Positions 61,870 to 64,000 of a DNA stretch of 64,000 nt are shown here, piece after piece (position 1 is the first letter of the stretch; each line of letters begins with the position of its first letter). This DNA comes from Rhinolophus ferrumequinum. Taxonomy: Eukaryota > Chordata > Mammalia > Chiroptera > Rhinolophidae. The position numbers were made by a program, and so were the translations under genes. The stretch covers positions 25,864,173 to 25,928,172 of the forward strand of contig NC_046293.1 in NCBI RefSeq assembly GCF_004115265.2, read 5' to 3'. The notes beneath the pieces are model-generated. The model saw only the letters and a program-made list of their open reading frames with translations, did not search any database and had not been told where the DNA came from.

Positions 61870-62025
61870 TTCTTCTCTTAAGAAAAATACAGTCTCCGTG
61901 AAACCAGAGACCATGTCTATTTTTCATTCATTCAATAATTGTGTCACTTGAATATTTAAGTTGTGCCTGCTATGTGTCAGGTACTATGTGATTAAGCACA
62001 CAATGAATATTTGTTAAATTAATAA
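61870..62025 (+). repeat. L2 fragment
   Basis: 'gaaaccagagaccatgtcta' followed by 'tatgtgtcaggtactatgtg' and an 'aatatttgttaaatt' tail. Confidence 0.6.
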
Positions 62026-62184
62026 CAGTATCTCTTTAGAGGAATCCCCTCCCTTTAAAAATTTTCTACATATAAATCAGGAGGCAAATAGTTAAGAGTT
62101 CATACTCTTGAATTTATCCTAAGTAGATAATTTCATTTGAATCTCAGTGAGAAATAAATTTGATCATCAGCCTATTAAGTAAAT

Positions 62185-62239
62185 GTATATATATATATAT
62201 TTATATATATGTTTATATATATATGTGTTTATATATAAT
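62185..62239 (+). repeat. (TA)n microsatellite
   Basis: Imperfect TA run with TTTATA and GTTTA interruptions. Confidence 0.85.
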
Positions 62240-63140
62240 GTTAAAGAACATTTACTGACCTAATGATTTATATATGCAGACCACATATCACAGAACCAGA
62301 AGCATCCTAGCATAGAACAAAAATAATCTAGCATACAGTATTAGTTTAACAAAGTGATGTGTTGAAATTTGGTGAGATGAGACAAAGCCAGCCCACTTGA
62401 GGTCTACATTAGGGGAGTTTCTAACTTTAATATATGATTATGGTGACCTTTCCGTAACATTCGTGGATCTGATCTGACAAAGTATAACAATGAGTGGTTG
62501 AAGACTGAGTTTGTGGTCTCTGGGCCTGAGATTTTTTTCAGTTCATCCACTTACTTAGGCCTTCAAAACTTTGTGAGTCTTGAGCACTCACGTAATTATT
62601 ACTAAGTTGTTTAAGAAGCTCAGGAATTCTGGAAGTCCTGACTAGGGGAATTAGCCATCACGAAAGTTTCTCCTGTTATCTTATTCTTATTTTTGCTGCA
62701 ACTAGGCACTTAACTGTTTAGCATAATTTATCAAGAAGGATCCCAAGATAATGATTCAGTATCATGACTAGAGTAAGCTTCTACCGGGCCAATGAACAAG
62801 CATAGGGAAGGTAATAAAAGTCAGATAATGTATTCAAAGTAAGAACATCTATTATATAGCAGGCAGGCTTGGTACTAAAACATGCACCTATATAACTTAT
62901 CTCTAGGAGTATGAGTCCTAAGAAGCCCAGGTACTACTATGAAGAGGACAGAAGAATTGCTTTTTATGTCCAGGCAAAAGGCTCTAAACACATGACCTCC
63001 TCTCTGAGGCTGATATCAATTCAGCTGTACCATTTCTTGTCTATTTGTTAGTGTGATCTTGAGTTCTGATGTTGATATTTGACCTACCATCTTCCTTCTC
63101 TTCTAACATTACTGTAGTACAGTTTCTGTAATAAAACTTT
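62240..63140. other. Intergenic, nothing recognised
   Basis: No gene or named repeat seen. Confidence 0.4.
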
Positions 63141-64000
63141 TTTTTTAATTAAAATTTATTGGGGTGACAATGGTTAGTAAAGTTACATAGGTTTCAGGTG
63201 TAGAATTCTGTAATACATCATCTATATATCATATTGTGTGTTCACCATCCAGAGTCAGTTCTCCTTCCATCACCATATATTTGCCCCCATTTATGCTCTT
63301 CTACCATCTTCCTCCCCCCTTACCCTCTGGTAACCACTAAACTATTGTCTGTGTCTGTGAGTTTTTGTTTGTTTGTTTGTCTTGTTCCTTTGTTGCTTTC
63401 AGTTTTATATCCCACATATCAGTGAAGTCATATGGTTCTTGACTTTTTGTGTCTGACTTATTTCCCTTAGCATAATAATCTCAAAATCCATCCATGTTGT
63501 CGTAAATGGCACAATTTCATCTTTTCTTATGGCAGAGTAGTATTCCATTGTGTATATATACCACATCTTCTTTATCCAATCATCTATCGGAGGACACTTT
63601 GGTTGTTTCCATGTTTTGGCTACCATAAATAAAGCTTCAATGAACATTGGAACACATATATCTTTATGGATAAATGTTTTCAGATGTTTAGGGTATATAC
63701 CCAAGAGAGGGATTACTGTGTCATATGATAATTCTATTCTTAATTTTTTGAGGAACCTCCACACTGCCTTCTGTAGGGGCTGCACCAATCTGCATTCCCA
63801 CCAGCAGTGTATGAGGGTTCCTTTTTCTCCACAGCCTCTCCAACACTTGTTATTATTTGTCTTGTTGATGACAGCCATTCTAACTTCTAACTGGGGTGAG
63901 GTGATATCTCATTGTGGTTTTCATTTGCATTTTTTTGATGATTAGTGAGGTTGAGCAATTAAAGACCTAAATATAAGATCTGAAACAATAAACTGCATAG
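63141..64000 (-). mobile_element. Young L1 with 5' inversion, running off the window
   Basis: From the poly(T) at 63140 to about 63957 the sequence is L1 3' UTR and ORF2 in antisense. From about 63958 ('attaaagacctaaatataag') it switches to L1 ORF2 in sense, a region lying upstream in a normal L1. The right end is beyond the window. Confidence 0.85.
63405..63878 (-). pseudogene. L1 ORF2 C-terminal fragment (young copy)
   Basis: 157 open codons ending at the native L1 ORF2 stop. It reads [20 protein letters not shown], then [40 protein letters not shown] and a terminal MTSLICGI. The frame is free of stops, which fits a young insertion, but the upstream ORF2 is missing or inverted. Confidence 0.9.

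Overview
The window is mammalian nuclear DNA. Genes are split into short exons with GT/AG junctions, one promoter is a CpG island, and most of the rest is interspersed repeats (MIR, L2, L1, Tigger, mariner, hAT, LTR fossils). The young L1 3' ends (a '...TTGTCACCCCAATAAA' tail, seen four times) and a palindromic TA-target MITE ('TTTCCCCGAAAATAAGACC') resemble bat repeats more than primate, rodent or ruminant ones. My best guess is a bat, perhaps horseshoe-bat-like; this is inference.

Gene content and order match the natural-killer/C-type-lectin region (human 12p13): OLR1 on the minus strand (11868-20929), then TMEM52B (28344-34072) and GABARAPL1 (42451-48828) on the plus strand. I rebuilt all three reading frames exon by exon, and all are open. 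OLR1 (LOX-1, the scavenger receptor for oxidised LDL) has six coding exons and 276 codons. TMEM52B (a small single-pass membrane protein) has five coding exons and 182 codons. GABARAPL1 (an ATG8-family autophagy modifier) has four coding exons and 117 codons. They are neighbours by ancestry, not a pathway.

Layout: 1-11 kb is intergenic, with a decayed mariner (168-1451), an L1 with a 5' inversion (2734-4242), two L2 pieces, an almost full-length Tigger (4931-7922), a MIR, a hAT fragment and an old L1. 11-21 kb is OLR1 with its TATA/AP-1 promoter. 21-28 kb is the OLR1-TMEM52B spacer, with nested L1s and LTR-like fossils. 28-34 kb is TMEM52B, with a 300-bp purine tract in intron 1. 34-42 kb is spacer with a probable solo LTR. 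42-50 kb is GABARAPL1 with its CpG-island promoter and an 80-bp MADE1-like MITE in intron 2. 50-64 kb is downstream intergenic DNA with two more MITEs, L2/MER20 pieces and three L1 3' ends; the last L1 is also inverted at its 5' side and runs off the window.

I found no unknown multi-gene system. The most notable observation is in OLR1: the cysteine that links the human LOX-1 dimer is phenylalanine here, and two of the four 'basic spine' arginines are glutamine. The next most notable are the MADE1-like hairpin in an apparently non-primate genome, the MITE family with unstable loops, and the two twin-primed L1s.
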